From assembly GCF_000626635.1 (NCBI RefSeq), contig NZ_CP007451.1, positions 2,985,501 through 3,049,500 on the forward strand: a stretch of DNA of 64,000 bases. The letters run 5' to 3'. Both the position numbers and the translations under genes were made by a program. This DNA is from Draconibacterium orientale (GTDB lineage Bacteria > Bacteroidota > Bacteroidia > Bacteroidales > Prolixibacteraceae). The notes under the pieces were generated by a model, which made no database searches, was not told the origin of the DNA, and saw nothing but the letters and a program-made list of their open reading frames with translations. Each line of letters begins with the position of its first letter. Position 1 is the first letter of the stretch. Positions 19,371 through 27,552 of the stretch are shown here, one piece after another.

Positions 19371-20063
19371 TTATGTCTTTAGATTTAATACATGCAAATA
19401 AAAGAATAGAATACTAATGGGTATGTAATATAGGTCACAAAAGGCCGGAAAAATCAATAAAATTTCGAGAAAGTGAAACTTTTCCGTTTTTTCCAGCTTT
19501 TTTAGCAGGCGTGAGATCACTTCGCGCGACGAATTAAGTTGAAGAGCCAGATCCTGATGTGTGCCGGAATAGGTATGAACGCCCGATTTTTTATGTCGGT
19601 CGATAAAAAATTTGACTAAACGTTCATCGAGTTTTAAAAAGGCAACTGCATCGAGTGTATTTATTAATTCGCGAAATCTGTTTTGAAAGGTTTGCATTAC
19701 GTATTGTTTCCACAGCGGATATTTGCTGGTCCAGGTATCCAGCATTTCAACCGGAATTAACAGCACCTCGGTATCTACTTCGGCAATGGCATTTACTTCG
19801 CTAATTTGGCGGGCCATGCAGCAGGTTAACGACATGGCACAAACTTCGTTGGCTTGCAGATAATAAAGCAGCAATTCGTTTCCGGCTTCGCTGGTGCGCG
19901 AAACCCGTATCAGCCCTTTCAGTACCATCGGGAAGCTAGAGATAAACTGACCTTCGCGAATTAAAGTTTCGTGCTGTGAAAACTGTTTTCGAATGCCAAC
20001 CTTCAGTATTTCTTCCTGTAGTTCGGGTTCAAGAAAATTGTATTGGTTGTAAAAGTCTTCCAT
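19371..20063 (-). pseudogene. Crp/Fnr-family transcription regulator, frameshifted near the C-terminus
   Basis: As read, 230 aa: a cyclic-nucleotide-binding-type sensor domain (about 20-120, with ETLIREGQFISSFPMVLKGL) and a winged helix-turn-helix (GTHQDLALQLNSSREVISRLLKKLEK). After KKLEKT the frame leaves the family pattern and continues as a hydrophobic tail of about 40 residues. Inserting one base at about 19486 restores GKVSLSRNFIDF, the usual C-terminus, followed by a TGA at 19437-19435, for 209 aa in all. So one base has been lost, either in the genome or in sequencing. The DNA-recognition helix is upstream of the shift, so the protein may still bind DNA. It has its own promoter and terminator. 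The ligand is unknown; no Fnr-type cysteine cluster is evident at the N-terminus. Confidence 0.85.
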
Positions 20064-20082
20064 GTTAGTCGTTCAATTTTAG

Positions 20083-20112
20083 CAAATTTAATGTTGTGCC
20101 GCATTTCTGCAA
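20083..20112 (-). promoter_or_regulatory. Predicted promoter of the Crp-family gene
   Basis: Minus-strand TTG (20112-20110, within a T-run), a 19-bp spacer and TAAATTTG (20090-20083). The start codon follows 20 bases after the -7 box. Confidence 0.7.
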
Positions 20113-20201
20113 AAAAAATCAACGAAATACGCTACTTGTGTAATTTTTTCTAATTGAAATGGTTATCCATACTCGTTGAATTGGATCAGCTATCCGGAAA
20201 C

Positions 20202-20238
20202 AAAAAAAGATTCCCAATCAATCAGGAATCTTTTTTTT
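20202..20238 (-). terminator. Intrinsic terminator of grpE-dnaJ
   Basis: AAAAAAAGATTCC pairs with GGAATCTTTTTTT around a 10-base loop. With T and A runs on both sides it may act in both directions. Confidence 0.85.
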
Positions 20239-20260
20239 GTTTTATGGTTTTCAAATGTTA

Positions 20261-21427
20261 CTATTCAAACATATCTTTCATTTTCTGAAAGAATGATCTT
20301 TCCTGTGCTGAAGGTCCGCCCTGAAACCCGGGCGAGTCCTGTAATTTTTCCAGCGCCCGTTTTTCGTCGTTGCTTAGTTTTTTCGGAATCCAAACATGCA
20401 CACGAACCAATAAATCGCCGCGGCCGTAGCCGTTTACATCGGGAATACCTTTTCCGCGTAAACGAAGTATTTTTTCGGGTTGCGTACCGGGTTCTATTTT
20501 TACTTTCACTTTGCCATCAACCGTAGGAATTTCGGATGTGGTACCCAGCGTAATTTCCGGAAACGACAAGAACAGGTTGTAGATCAGGTTGTTTCCATCG
20601 CGAACCAATTCGTCTTCGTCGGCTTCGGTAATAACCACCAGCAAGTCGCCGTTAATTCCGCCGCGTCGTCCGGTGTTTCCTTTTCCCGAAACATTAAGCT
20701 GCATGCCTTCGCCAACACCAGCCGGAATTTTAATGTTGATCACTTCTTCCTCGCGAACCACACCTTCGCCGGCACAGTGATTACATTTGTCGGTAATCAT
20801 TCTCCCTTCGCCACCGCAGGTAGGGCAGGCCGAAGTGGTTTGCATTTGCCCCAGCAAAGTATTCTGAACACGTGTTACCTGGCCGGCACCACCGCAAGTT
20901 CCGCAAGTGGAGTACGATGAGCCGTTTTTAGCTCCGGTTCCGCTACAATGCTGGCAGGCAACGTATTTTTTTACTTTTATTTTTTTCTCAACACCGTTAA
21001 CAATTTCCTGGAGGTTCAGCTTTACTTTAACGCGCAAATCGGAACCACGGCTCACTCTTCGGCCACCTCTGCTACGGCCACCGCCGCCGCTAAATCCACC
21101 GAATCCGCCAAAATGTCCGCCAAAAATGTCGCCAAAAGCCGAGAAGATATCTTCAATGTCGGAGAATCCGCCTCCGCTAAAACCGCCACCACCGGCAGCG
21201 CCGCTCATTCCGGCATGGCCGAACTGATCGTAACGTTGTTTTTTCTCCGGATTGCTAAGTACCTCGTAGGCTTCGGCGGCTTCTTTAAACTTCTCTTCAG
21301 CTTCCTTGTCATCCGGGTTTTTATCCGGGTGATATTGGATCGCCTTTTTACGGTAAGCTTTTTTTATCTCCTCAGCAGAAGCACTTTTGCCAACTCCCAA
21401 TACCTCGTAATAATCTCTTTTTGCCAT
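20261..21427 (-). CDS. dnaJ: Chaperone protein DnaJ
   Basis: 388 aa, type I DnaJ: J-domain (residues 3-70) with the HPD motif (YHPDKNPDD), a Gly/Phe-rich linker (about 75-125), a zinc-finger domain with four CxxCxGxG repeats ([32 protein letters not shown]) and the C-terminal substrate-binding domains. It stimulates the ATPase of DnaK and delivers unfolded proteins to it. grpE lies 18 bases upstream on the same strand, so the two are co-transcribed; dnaK is not in the window. The transcript ends at a strong terminator. Confidence 0.98.
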   Translation of the reverse strand: MAKRDYYEVLGVGKSASAEEIKKAYRKKAIQYHPDKNPDDKEAEEKFKEAAEAYEVLSNPEKKQRYDQFGHAGMSGAAGGGGFSGGGFSDIEDIFSAFGDIFGGHFGGFGGFSGGGGRSRGGRRVSRGSDLRVKVKLNLQEIVNGVEKKIKVKKYVACQHCSGTGAKNGSSYSTCGTCGGAGQVTRVQNTLLGQMQTTSACPTCGGEGRMITDKCNHCAGEGVVREEEVINIKIPAGVGEGMQLNVSGKGNTGRRGGINGDLLVVITEADEDELVRDGNNLIYNLFLSFPEITLGTTSEIPTVDGKVKVKIEPGTQPEKILRLRGKGIPDVNGYGRGDLLVRVHVWIPKKLSNDEKRALEKLQDSPGFQGGPSAQERSFFQKMKDMFE

Positions 21428-21445
21428 TCTTCCTCCTCTGAATAA

Positions 21446-22036
21446 TTATTCTCCGATTACAACTTTGGCAAACCGGATTACCTTTTCGTTTAAGCAATAA
21501 CCTTTTTGAATTACATCAACGACTTTGCCTTTTAATTCCTCGCTTGGCGCCGGAATTTTTGTAATGGCTTCGTGCAGGTCAACATCAAAATCAGTGTGTT
21601 GAGCTTCAATTTCTTTTACGTTGTTTTGTTTCAGGAATTCCTGAAATTTCTTGTAAATCAGTGCTGTTCCGTGTTTGCCAGCATCTTCATCCTCAAGGTG
21701 TTTCATCGAATCAAGCGCACGCTCAAAATCGTCGATAACAGGAAGTATATTCACGATAACCGATTCGCCACCCGTTTTAATCAAGTCGGCTTTTTCTTTC
21801 ATCGTTCTTCTTCTGAAGTTGTCAAACTCAGCTTGCAAACGCAGGTGTTTATCCTGAAGTTCCTGAAGCTTTTCGCCCAATTCTTCCAATTGTTCTTCCT
21901 TTTTATCCTTTTTCGATTTTTTCTTCTTGTCTTTTTTCTCGTCCGCTTTTTCTTCCTTTTCGGTAGCAACATCTTCAACCTGTGCTGCTTTATCTTTTTC
22001 TTCTTCCGTTTCCTTGTTTACTTTTTCTTCTGCCAT
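21446..22036 (-). CDS. grpE: Nucleotide exchange factor GrpE
   Basis: 196 aa. Releases ADP from DnaK to reset the chaperone cycle. The first 50 residues are almost entirely Lys/Glu/Asp and likely disordered. A long coiled-coil helix (about 50-95) follows, then the family core (RLQAEFDNFRRRTMKEKADL) and the C-terminal beta wing ending in GYCLNEKVIRFAKVVIGE. First gene of a grpE-dnaJ operon. A -7 element (TATATTTG, 22122-22115) lies about 80 bases upstream, beside a long inverted repeat. Confidence 0.97.
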   Translation of the reverse strand: MAEEKVNKETEEEKDKAAQVEDVATEKEEKADEKKDKKKKSKKDKKEEQLEELGEKLQELQDKHLRLQAEFDNFRRRTMKEKADLIKTGGESVIVNILPVIDDFERALDSMKHLEDEDAGKHGTALIYKKFQEFLKQNNVKEIEAQHTDFDVDLHEAITKIPAPSEELKGKVVDVIQKGYCLNEKVIRFAKVVIGE

Positions 22037-22114
22037 TTTACCTAAATTTTCAGTATAAATAATTAACTGTAAGCCTTTTTTATGCTACGCTGACATAGCA
22101 AAAATTTTGCCATG

Positions 22115-22122
22115 CAAATATA
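22115..22122 (-). promoter_or_regulatory. -7 element of the grpE-dnaJ promoter
   Basis: Minus-strand TATATTTG. No TTG at the right distance; that position is occupied by the inverted repeat at 22129-22164. Confidence 0.5.
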
Positions 22123-22128
22123 AACGAC

Positions 22129-22164
22129 AAATTGGCACCCGAAACGGAATTCGAGTGCCAATTT
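22129..22164 (-). terminator. Long hairpin: terminator of the TlpA-like gene or operator of grpE
   Basis: Two 15-base arms (AAATTGGCACTCGAA and TTCGGGTGCCAATTT, one G-U pair) enclose a 6-base loop, 31 bases past the stop of the thioredoxin gene. The T-run is weak. The repeat lies immediately upstream of the grpE -7 box, where a repressor could act. Both roles are possible. Confidence 0.5.
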
Positions 22165-22195
22165 GAACGATTTATACTATTTTTAAAGTAGTGTC

Positions 22196-22720
22196 TTACA
22201 GCTCTTCTCTAAGAATTTTGTGGAGAGCAGCATCAAGTGCCGGGCCACGCAGCTTTTTGGCAATTATTACTCCGTTTTCATCAATTAAGTAGTTATCGGG
22301 AATACCGCGAACCTGGTAAATCATCCGGTATTTTGAGTTCCACTTTTTGAAATCACAAATATGATTCGGCCATTCCAGGCCATCTTGTTCAATGGCTGCT
22401 TTCCATCTTTCGGGCGAATCATCGAGCGATACGCCAAAAACGGTAAAACCTTTGCCATTGGTAAATTTGGCGTCTTTGTATTTTTGGTAGTTGGCAACAA
22501 CAGTTGGATTTTCACGGCGACACGGACCACACCACGATGCCCAAAAATCAATCAAAACAACTTTGCCTTGTAAGTCGGATAATTTAATGGTTTCGCCATT
22601 GGGGCCTTTGCCAATCAGTTCGGGTGCTTTGTTGCCAATGTTTAAACCAAGTTCCTGCGCATTAACAAAAGGAGTGCACATAAAAATGATCGCTGCCAGT
22701 AAAATAAATCTTTTCATCAT
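22196..22720 (-). CDS. TlpA/ResA-like periplasmic thioredoxin
   Basis: 174 aa with a signal peptide (cleavage after VNA), so exported. The thioredoxin-fold domain carries the active site FWASWCGPCRREN and the cis-Pro loop VRGIPDNYLIDENG, with the AhpC/TSA-type start (IGNKAPELIGKGPNGETIKL). It probably reduces disulfides of periplasmic or cytochrome-maturation proteins; the specific partner cannot be read. Single gene, with its own promoter 27 bases upstream and a hairpin downstream. Confidence 0.88.
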   Translation of the reverse strand: MMKRFILLAAIIFMCTPFVNAQELGLNIGNKAPELIGKGPNGETIKLSDLQGKVVLIDFWASWCGPCRRENPTVVANYQKYKDAKFTNGKGFTVFGVSLDDSPERWKAAIEQDGLEWPNHICDFKKWNSKYRMIYQVRGIPDNYLIDENGVIIAKKLRGPALDAALHKILREEL

Positions 22721-22746
22721 TTGCGTATTGTTATTTCTAAAAAGTT

Positions 22747-22776
22747 CAAATATAGAATTTTATGTAGTAACACAAA
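22747..22776 (-). promoter_or_regulatory. Predicted promoter of the TlpA-like gene
   Basis: Minus-strand TTTG (22776-22773), an 18-bp spacer and TATATTTG (22754-22747). Confidence 0.7.
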
Positions 22777-22803
22777 GCTCCAATTAATGTTTTAACAACG
22801 CGT

Positions 22804-24108
22804 TTATATTCTTGAAATACGGGCGCCGAGGGCATTTAAACGGCCATCGATATTTTCGTAACCGCGGTCGATTTGTTCGATATTATCGATGGTGCTGGTT
22901 CCTTTTGCCGACATGGCTGCGATTAACAATGCGATTCCAGCACGAATATCGGGCGATACCATTTTGGTGGCACGCAAAGTATTTTTTCGGTCGAGGCCAA
23001 TTACGGTGGCGCGGTGCGGATCGCAAAGAATGATTTGGGCTCCCATATCAATCAGTTTATCGACAAAGAATAAACGGCTTTCGAACATTTTCTGATGAAT
23101 GAGAACACTACCTTTTGCTTGTGTGGCCACCACAAGGAAAACACTTAGCAAGTCGGGTGTTAGTCCCGGCCACGGTGCATCCGAGATGGTCATTATTGAT
23201 CCGTCGATGTAGGAATCGATTTCGTAATTTTCGGTGTCTTTAATCAGCAGATCGTCGCCATTTTGTTCCACGTTAATTCCCAACCGGCGAAATGATTCGG
23301 GGATAATTCCCAGGTGCTCAATACCCACATTTTTTATGTTGATTTCGGAAGCTGTCATGGCAGCGAGGCCAATAAAACTTCCCACTTCAATCATATCGGG
23401 AAGTGTGCGGTGTGTGCATCCTGTTAACGACGAAACTCCTGCGATGGTAAGCAGGTTGGAACCAATTCCTTCAATTTTCGCCCCCATGGAAACCAGCATT
23501 TTGCAAAGTTGCTGCAGGTAAGGTTCGCAGGCTGCGTTATAAATTGTGGTGGTTCCTTCGGCCAAAACGGCTGCCATTACTATGTTTGCTGTTCCGGTAA
23601 CCGAAGCTTCGTCGAGCAACATATACGCTCCGGTAAGTTTTTCTGATGAAACGGAGTACCATTTGTTTTCGGGATCGAAATCAAAACGGGCTCCCAGTTT
23701 TTGCAGGCCAATAAAGTGGGTGTCAACCCTGCGGCGGCCAATTTTATCGCCACCGGGTTGCGGAATAAAACCTTGTCCGAAACGAGCCAACAGCGGACCG
23801 ATAATCATTATCGAGCCTCGAAGTACAGCCGCTTGCTGAGCGTATTCCGGACTTTTTAAAAAGTTGATGTTTACTTCGGAGGCGTCGAAACTATATTTGC
23901 CTTTTGACAGGCGCGTTACCTGAACCCCCAATCCTTTCAGAATTTCGATTAATTTCAGCACATCCCGAATTTCAGGAATGTTTTCAATGATTGTTTGTTC
24001 GGCTGTTAGCAGCGTGGCACAAATTATTTGAAGCGCCTCGTTTTTTGCTCCTTGCGGCTCAAGGTCTCCTTTTAATTTAAAACCACCTTCAATTTTGAAA
24101 GTTGACAT
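22804..24108 (-). CDS. murA: UDP-N-acetylglucosamine 1-carboxyvinyltransferase
   Basis: 434 aa EPSP-synthase-fold enzyme that transfers enolpyruvate from PEP to UDP-GlcNAc, the first committed step of peptidoglycan synthesis. Conserved parts: GAKNEALQIICATLL at the N-terminus, RGSIMIIGPLLARFG and the active loop QPGGDKIGRRRVDTHF. The loop position that is Cys in E. coli MurA (Cys115, the target of fosfomycin) is Asp121 here, a substitution known to leave the enzyme active but insensitive to the drug. It sits 25 bases downstream of the DUF4290 gene, a conserved pairing in Bacteroidota, so probably one transcript. Confidence 0.97.
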   Translation of the reverse strand: MSTFKIEGGFKLKGDLEPQGAKNEALQIICATLLTAEQTIIENIPEIRDVLKLIEILKGLGVQVTRLSKGKYSFDASEVNINFLKSPEYAQQAAVLRGSIMIIGPLLARFGQGFIPQPGGDKIGRRRVDTHFIGLQKLGARFDFDPENKWYSVSSEKLTGAYMLLDEASVTGTANIVMAAVLAEGTTTIYNAACEPYLQQLCKMLVSMGAKIEGIGSNLLTIAGVSSLTGCTHRTLPDMIEVGSFIGLAAMTASEINIKNVGIEHLGIIPESFRRLGINVEQNGDDLLIKDTENYEIDSYIDGSIMTISDAPWPGLTPDLLSVFLVVATQAKGSVLIHQKMFESRLFFVDKLIDMGAQIILCDPHRATVIGLDRKNTLRATKMVSPDIRAGIALLIAAMSAKGTSTIDNIEQIDRGYENIDGRLNALGARISRI

Positions 24109-24133
24109 GGGGTGTGATATTATAGCGTATTAT

Positions 24134-24718
24134 CTATTTTTTCTTTTTGACTTTTTTCTTCTTTGGAGCACTAACCAGTGTTTTGGAGTCGGCCAGTTGA
24201 GTTCCCTCAGGTACTTTTAATTTTCCACGCGACATTTCTTCCAGATCGTTAAAAATCATATGGTCCTCAACAGCATCTTTATTCCATGCGAGGTACGATT
24301 TTTTCATGTGGTTGGCCAGTTGTTCGATAATGATGTCACGCTCTTCACCTTCAAAGTTATCGGCTTCCTGGATTAAAAGTTCCATTGTGCGGCCGTAGTG
24401 TTTGTGCTTAATGCGGTGTTTGGTGTATGGTACCGTATTGGGGCGTTCTTTTAATGATTCCGGCGTTGGCGGATCGTAAGGGTAATCGATGTCAAGTTGA
24501 AAATCAGACATAATGGCCAGGTGATCCCAAAGTTTGTGTCGGAATTCCTGAACATCGCGTAAATGAGGGAAAAGGTTGCCCATTACATCGATAACCGTTT
24601 GTGCCGATCTGTTTCGTTTTTCGCGGTCTTCGATGGTCATCAGGTAGTCAACCATGTTTTGTATATTCCTTCCATATTCAGGAAGAGCCATTTTTTTTCT
24701 CTTGGTATTATAATCCAT
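24134..24718 (-). CDS. DUF4290-family protein
   Basis: 194 aa, matching what I know of DUF4290 proteins: Bacteroidota-specific, helical, soluble. It starts with MDYNTKRKKMALPEYGRNIQ and ends in a Lys-rich tail (KKKKVKKKK) that may bind nucleic acid or be disordered. No catalytic motif is visible. Consistently found beside murA in this phylum, so a role linked to cell-wall synthesis has been suspected, but none can be shown from the sequence. Confidence 0.85.
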   Translation of the reverse strand: MDYNTKRKKMALPEYGRNIQNMVDYLMTIEDREKRNRSAQTVIDVMGNLFPHLRDVQEFRHKLWDHLAIMSDFQLDIDYPYDPPTPESLKERPNTVPYTKHRIKHKHYGRTMELLIQEADNFEGEERDIIIEQLANHMKKSYLAWNKDAVEDHMIFNDLEEMSRGKLKVPEGTQLADSKTLVSAPKKKKVKKKK

Positions 24719-24784
24719 CTGTAAATGTTTAATGCTAAAAATCTAACTTTCAAGTAAATTGGATTTATTTGCGAAATGATGTTG

Positions 24785-24792
24785 CAAAACTA
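24785..24792 (-). promoter_or_regulatory. -7 element upstream of the DUF4290-murA pair
   Basis: Minus-strand TAGTTTTG. The nearest TTG is too close (12 bp), so this is a weak call. Confidence 0.35.
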
Positions 24793-24842
24793 ATCATTTC
24801 CCGACAAATCCCGAAGTTTTATTTTTTAGTTCGTTTTTATTC

Positions 24843-24884
24843 GATTCTGGATACTTGATCTTTGATTCTGGATGCTCGATCCTT
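24843..24884. repeat. Tandem 21-bp repeat, two copies
   Basis: GATTCTGGATACTTGATCTTT (first copy, 21 bp) is followed directly by a copy with three changes. Intergenic, between murA-side genes and the helicase. Confidence 0.6.
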
Positions 24885-24906
24885 GCAGTTTGTCTCAATA
24901 ATCCGT

Positions 24907-27237
24907 TTATCCTTTAATTTTCAACTTGGCGAATTTTAGCAGCAACTGTTTCTGTGTACCCGATTTAAAAAATACAGTAGCTTTTATGTTTGGTGAAACT
25001 CCTTCAATATTAATTACTTTTCCTTCGCCAAAACGTTGATGTTCAACCACCATTCCGGTTTGTATTTTTTCCGGTGCATCGCCCTGAAAAGTGTTTTGCG
25101 CTCTGCTGCTTTCCTTTAACGAAACGAGTTTTTTATTAAAAAAGTTTTGCGACTCGGGAGTTTTAAATGCTCCGGGAGGCTGGCGGCGAACCGGATTTTT
25201 GTGATAACGTTCGGGCTGAATGTCGTCGTTACTTTGTGCCCGGCGTGTTGGAGAAGACGATGCTGCTATTCCTGAAGTATCAAGAAACTGCTCATCAATT
25301 TCTTCCAGAAAACGACTTGGTGTACAAAAATCGAGATTTCCCCAACGGTAGCGCTGGTTGGCATACGAGAACCATGCATTTTCTTCGGCGCGGGTGAGTG
25401 CAACGTAAAACAGGCGGCGCTCTTCTTCCAGCGTTTCGGGTTTGTTATCGCCATTTTGGTTCGATGGGAAAAGGTTCTCTTCCATTCCCACAACAAACAC
25501 ATTTTTAAATTCCAGTCCTTTCGATGAGTGCACCGTCATTAGTGTCACTTTATTGCGGTCTTCTTCTTTTTCGTTGTCTTGATCGGTAAGCAGTGCCACA
25601 TCTTCCAGGTAGTTTTCCAGTTTTTCGGGTTCGCCGGTTTCTTTGGCGTTAATGCTAAATTCCTGGATACCGTTCAATAATTCCTGTATGTTTTCGTGGC
25701 GGCTCAATCCTTCGGGCGACTTGTCGTTATACAATTCTTTCAGAATACCGGTTTGTTCGGCAATGGTTTTTGCCGTGTCAAAAGCATCGCAGTCTTCCGA
25801 CAGTTGCATAAACTTCTGAATTAAACCTACAAAGTGCAGAATTTTACCGGCAGTTCCTTTATTTAAATTGGCGTGATTAATGGTTGGCAAATCGCTAATA
25901 ATCTTCCAAATCGATGTTTCGTTATTAATTGCCGCTGCCTCCAGTTTCGCAAGGGTGGTGGCCCCGATTCCGCGCGCCGGATAATTAATAATACGTTTTA
26001 GCGCTTCGTTATCGGCCGGGTTAATGGTCATTCGGAAATAGGAGATGAGGTCTTTAATTTCCTTGCGTTGGTAGAAACTCAGGCCGCCATAAATTTTGTA
26101 CGGAATATTTCTTTTTCGCAACGACTCCTCAAAAATCCTCGACTGCATGTTAGTACGGTACAGAATTGCAAAGTCTTCGTATTTGTAATGATCGCGCAAT
26201 TGCGATTGGGCAATTTCCTGTGCTACCAAAAATCCTTCTTCGTTGTCGGTAAGTGCCGAAATCAATTTGATGGGTTTACCAGTTGCATTCTCGGAAAAAA
26301 CCTTTTTCGGAATTTGCCGTTTGTTTTTGGCAATTATACTGTTGGCCGCGTTTACAATGGTTTGCGTTGAGCGGTAATTTTGCTCCAGCTTAAACACTTT
26401 ATGCTCGGGGTAGTCCGATTTAAAATTCAGAATATTTTCGATACGCGCACCACGAAACGAGTAAATACTTTGCGCATCGTCGCCCACCACGCAAATGTTT
26501 TTATGCCCTGCAGCCAGTTTTTTAACAATCAGGTATTGCGAGTAGTTGGTATCCTGGTACTCGTCAACCATCACGTAGCCAAAGCGCTCCTGGTATTTTT
26601 TCAGTACCTCGGGATGATCGCGAAACAGCACATTTGTTTTCAGCAGCAGATCGTCGAAATCCATGGCACCTGAAAGTAAACAGCGTTTGGCATATTCTTT
26701 ATAAATCTGGGCAATTTGCGGCATACGCATGCTTTTATCAGCCTTGCGAATTTCGGCCGAATTTTCATAGGCATTGGGCGTAATCAGGTTGTTTTTTGCC
26801 ATTGAAATACGGCTGGCAACCACTCCCGGTTTATAAATTTTATCGTCGAGCTGAAAGCTTTTGATGATCGTTTTTATCAAACTTTTACTGTCGGCACTGT
26901 CGTAAATCGTAAAGTTCGACGGGTAGCCGATAATTTCGTGTTCAAAGCGCAGAATACGCGCAAAAATACTGTGGAAAGTACCCATCCATAGGTAGCGGGC
27001 AGTGTTTTCGCCTACTACGCTGGCAATACGTTCTTTCATTTCGCGGGCTGCCTTATTGGTAAAAGTCAGCGATAAAATGCTTGACGGTTTGGCGCCTTGT
27101 TTTAGCAAATTGGCAATACGGAACGTTAACACACGCGTTTTTCCCGATCCAGCTCCTGCAATAACCAGTGCAGGTCCTTCGGTACGGAGAACAGCCTCTC
27201 GTTGGGCCTCATTTAAATTTTGAAGATAATCGAACAC
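24907..27237 (-). CDS. pcrA: ATP-dependent DNA helicase, UvrD/PcrA family
   Basis: 776 aa superfamily 1A 3'-5' helicase acting in nucleotide excision repair, mismatch repair and clearing proteins from DNA. Motifs in order: Q-motif region LNEAQREAVL, Walker A (AGAGSGKTRVL), Walker B (VDEYQDTN), QNYRST, TVHSSKGLEFKNV and EERRLFYVALTRA. The C-terminal 45 residues (EHQRFGEGKVINIEG) form the Tudor-like domain that contacts RNA polymerase in PcrA/UvrD. Start taken as GTG 27237: a -7 element (27268-27261) lies inside the longer open frame, and relatives begin at FDYLQNLNEAQ. Confidence 0.95.
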   Translation of the reverse strand: MFDYLQNLNEAQREAVLRTEGPALVIAGAGSGKTRVLTFRIANLLKQGAKPSSILSLTFTNKAAREMKERIASVVGENTARYLWMGTFHSIFARILRFEHEIIGYPSNFTIYDSADSKSLIKTIIKSFQLDDKIYKPGVVASRISMAKNNLITPNAYENSAEIRKADKSMRMPQIAQIYKEYAKRCLLSGAMDFDDLLLKTNVLFRDHPEVLKKYQERFGYVMVDEYQDTNYSQYLIVKKLAAGHKNICVVGDDAQSIYSFRGARIENILNFKSDYPEHKVFKLEQNYRSTQTIVNAANSIIAKNKRQIPKKVFSENATGKPIKLISALTDNEEGFLVAQEIAQSQLRDHYKYEDFAILYRTNMQSRIFEESLRKRNIPYKIYGGLSFYQRKEIKDLISYFRMTINPADNEALKRIINYPARGIGATTLAKLEAAAINNETSIWKIISDLPTINHANLNKGTAGKILHFVGLIQKFMQLSEDCDAFDTAKTIAEQTGILKELYNDKSPEGLSRHENIQELLNGIQEFSINAKETGEPEKLENYLEDVALLTDQDNEKEEDRNKVTLMTVHSSKGLEFKNVFVVGMEENLFPSNQNGDNKPETLEEERRLFYVALTRAEENAWFSYANQRYRWGNLDFCTPSRFLEEIDEQFLDTSGIAASSSPTRRAQSNDDIQPERYHKNPVRRQPPGAFKTPESQNFFNKKLVSLKESSRAQNTFQGDAPEKIQTGMVVEHQRFGEGKVINIEGVSPNIKATVFFKSGTQKQLLLKFAKLKIKG

Positions 27238-27260
27238 TATAGATTTCTTTTTTCTGCTTA

Positions 27261-27268
27261 CAAATATA
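27261..27268 (-). promoter_or_regulatory. -7 element of the helicase gene
   Basis: Minus-strand TATATTTG, 23 bases before the GTG start. It lies inside the longest possible ORF and so decides for the shorter protein. No TTG partner found. The rest of 27238-27552 shows nothing clear. Confidence 0.5.
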
Positions 27269-27552
27269 AAATATTGATTGTATTGAATGATTTCCCGGTT
27301 TGGTTTGGGGCGAGGTTGGTAATACATTCAGCATTCAATCGTAGTAAAACAACAACCGTTACGCCAGGTTGTTCTGCGTGCAAAATTAATGATGTCAGGT
27401 GGAATCTTTCTCTTATTGCCGGTGTTTTATTAACAAATTATACCAATTGTATTTCAAAGTAAAGCTTAAGCGAAACGTTGAAAAACAATTAGTATAACAC
27501 GCAATTAAATGAAATTTATACGTTAATATTGTATCTTAAAGAGCAATAATTT

